Assembly: GCF_000687835.1 (NCBI RefSeq)
Contig: NZ_JHYB01000004.1
Location: 1 to 64,000, forward strand
Source: Haploplasma modicum ATCC 29102
GTDB lineage: Bacteria > Bacillota_I > Bacilli_A > Acholeplasmatales > Acholeplasmataceae
Reading direction: 5' to 3'
Length of the DNA: 64,000 nt
Below the pieces are notes generated by a model. The model ran no database searches and was not told the DNA's origin. It worked only from the letters and a program-made list of their open reading frames with translations. Each line of letters begins with the position of its first letter. Within the stretch, counting starts at the first letter, position 1. Positions 62,908 to 64,000 of the stretch are shown here, one piece after another. The position numbers were made by a program, and so were the translations under genes.

Positions 62908-64000
62908 TTAATAAGTTAAATCAATAATCATTGCTTCATATGGTCTTATATAATCTATTTGTTTATCATAATTTGAAAATACTACACTACCCTTTATTTT
63001 AAAAGGATATGATACATTTTTAGAAGTAAAATTTGATATAACAAGATAAGTTTTATCTTTTGTTTTACGTTTGAAAATAAATATTTTTTTTGATATATAT
63101 ACTTTTTCAAAGCTTCCCTCTTTTAAGACAATACTATTTTTTCTAAAAGCTATTAATTTCTTGTAAAAATTTAAAATTGAATTTGGATCTTCCATATTAG
63201 CTAAAACATTAATTTTATCTTTATTAGGGTTTTCCTTAATCCAAGGTTTTCCGTTTGTAAATCCTTCCTTGCTATCCCATTGTACCGGTTGTCTTGCATT
63301 ATCTCTTGATGCATTTCTTAATAGTTTAAGACGAAGTTTTTTAGGAAATAAAAGTTTTTTGGCAAGACCATATATTCTAATTGATTCTAAATCTTGATAA
63401 TCTTCAATCTTATTTAAATAGGCATTTGTCATCCCAATTTCTTGACCTTCATATATATAAGGTGTCCCTCTTAATGATAAATTAAATAAACAAAGCATTT
63501 TTGCAGATTCTAAATGATACTTTGTATCATTACCAAACCTTGAAACACTTCTTGGTTGATCATGGTTTTCTAAATAATTAGCATTCCAGTAAACTTCTTC
63601 TTGCCATTTAGCAATCGTTTTAAAAAACTTTTTCGGTTTAAATTTAGTCTTAAACCACTTATTGTTTATTTGATCTGTTTCCATATGTTCAAAGCCGAAA
63701 ACCATATCAAGTTCTTTATTTTCAGGTAAAATTAAATCATTAGCTTCTTTAGTATTTACCAATACCGTCTCACCAACAGTAAAAGCATCATATTTATCTA
63801 AGACATCAGTGCGTAGTTCTTTTAATATTTTATGTAAACCTTTAGTCGAATGATAATGTTCAAGACCTGTTAAAACAAGTCTTTTTTTGCCATTAGCTAA
63901 ACTATCTTTATAAATTATATTAATGACATCACACCTAAAGCCACTTATCCCTTTTTTAAGCCAAAAATGCATGATATCTTTTATTTCTTCTATAACATCT
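62908..64000 (-). CDS. GH13 oligo-alpha-glucosidase, C-terminal part (start outside window)
   Basis: The frame remains open to the right edge (VIEEIKDIMHFWLKKGIS before the first Met), so the N-terminal third is missing. It shows the GH13 nucleophile GFRCDVINIIYKD, the acid AFTVGETVLVN, YLENHDQPRSVSRFG with the third catalytic Asp, and GTPYIYEGQEIGMTNAYL. The motif set fits the oligo-1,6-glucosidase/alpha-glucosidase subfamily (GH13_31-like), which acts on isomaltose, sucrose-like or trehalose-type sugars. No signal is testable. It probably heads or continues the galactoside operon. Confidence 0.9.
   Translation of the reverse strand, partial: DVIEEIKDIMHFWLKKGISGFRCDVINIIYKDSLANGKKRLVLTGLEHYHSTKGLHKILKELRTDVLDKYDAFTVGETVLVNTKEANDLILPENKELDMVFGFEHMETDQINNKWFKTKFKPKKFFKTIAKWQEEVYWNANYLENHDQPRSVSRFGNDTKYHLESAKMLCLFNLSLRGTPYIYEGQEIGMTNAYLNKIEDYQDLESIRIYGLAKKLLFPKKLRLKLLRNASRDNARQPVQWDSKEGFTNGKPWIKENPNKDKINVLANMEDPNSILNFYKKLIAFRKNSIVLKEGSFEKVYISKKIFIFKRKTKDKTYLVISNFTSKNVSYPFKIKGSVVFSNYDKQIDYIRPYEAMIIDLTY

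Overview
The window is a strongly AT-rich bacterial chromosome segment. It looks like a free-living, wall-less relative of the Firmicutes (Acholeplasma/Izemoplasma-like Mollicutes). The evidence is the composition, a lone rsmH with no mraZ, ftsL or pbp neighbours, Gram-positive style Shine-Dalgarno sites and -35/-10 boxes, CIRCE/HrcA control of the dnaK operon, and YutG, YczE and YolD family genes. TGA is used as a stop (for example at the ends of the GH2 and GH149 genes), so the standard bacterial code applies, as in Acholeplasma and unlike Mycoplasma. Species cannot be named from this sequence alone.

Region 1-18.2 kb is core genome: the start of nadD, a Fur-like regulator, rsmH, rpmF with its YceD partner, a lipoate ligase, the hrcA-grpE-dnaK-dnaJ heat-shock operon with two CIRCE operators, a YjdM/PhnA zinc-ribbon protein divergent from yutG, udk, an ASCH-GNAT fusion, a DUF4256 protein, an SPFH/NfeD membrane pair, a PfkB sugar kinase, a Y-family polymerase with YolD, and a decayed arsC.

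Region 18.2-47 kb is a large beta-1,3-glucan (laminarin-type) utilisation locus read leftward from about 46.95 kb. It encodes two glycoside phosphorylases (GH94/161-like and GH149-like), a secreted lipoprotein GH16 and a GH16 without signal peptide, a circularly permuted GH3, a carbohydrate-binding lipoprotein, two solute-binding proteins with two permease pairs but no ATPase, a LacI regulator, and accessory membrane proteins (NHL/YIP1, DUF5696). Two nearly identical 16-bp palindromes, one behind the main promoter and one before the GH149 gene, are the probable LacI operators. The inferred flow is: the surface GH16 cuts polymer, the ABC systems import oligosaccharides, and GH16/GH3/phosphorylases break them down in the cytosol, partly to glucose-1-phosphate. 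Two esterase-like genes lie downstream under their own promoter.

Region 47-52.5 kb is accessory. It holds a CotH-family lipoprotein with a membrane partner, a KilA-N remnant, a RhuM-Doc/Fic fusion flanked by 150-bp direct repeats, and, next to tRNA-Ser(CGA), a type III toxin-antitoxin system of the TenpIN kind. Its antitoxin RNA consists of two 53-nt repeats whose stems and pseudoknots covary; this is the most striking element in the window.

Region 52.5-64 kb has a YwaF-like membrane protein, a glycerophosphodiester phosphodiesterase, and a second sugar operon with a GPH-type symporter, GH3, GH2, GH36 and a GH13 that runs off the window edge. These enzymes lack signal peptides and probably act on small imported glycosides such as alpha- and beta-galactosides.
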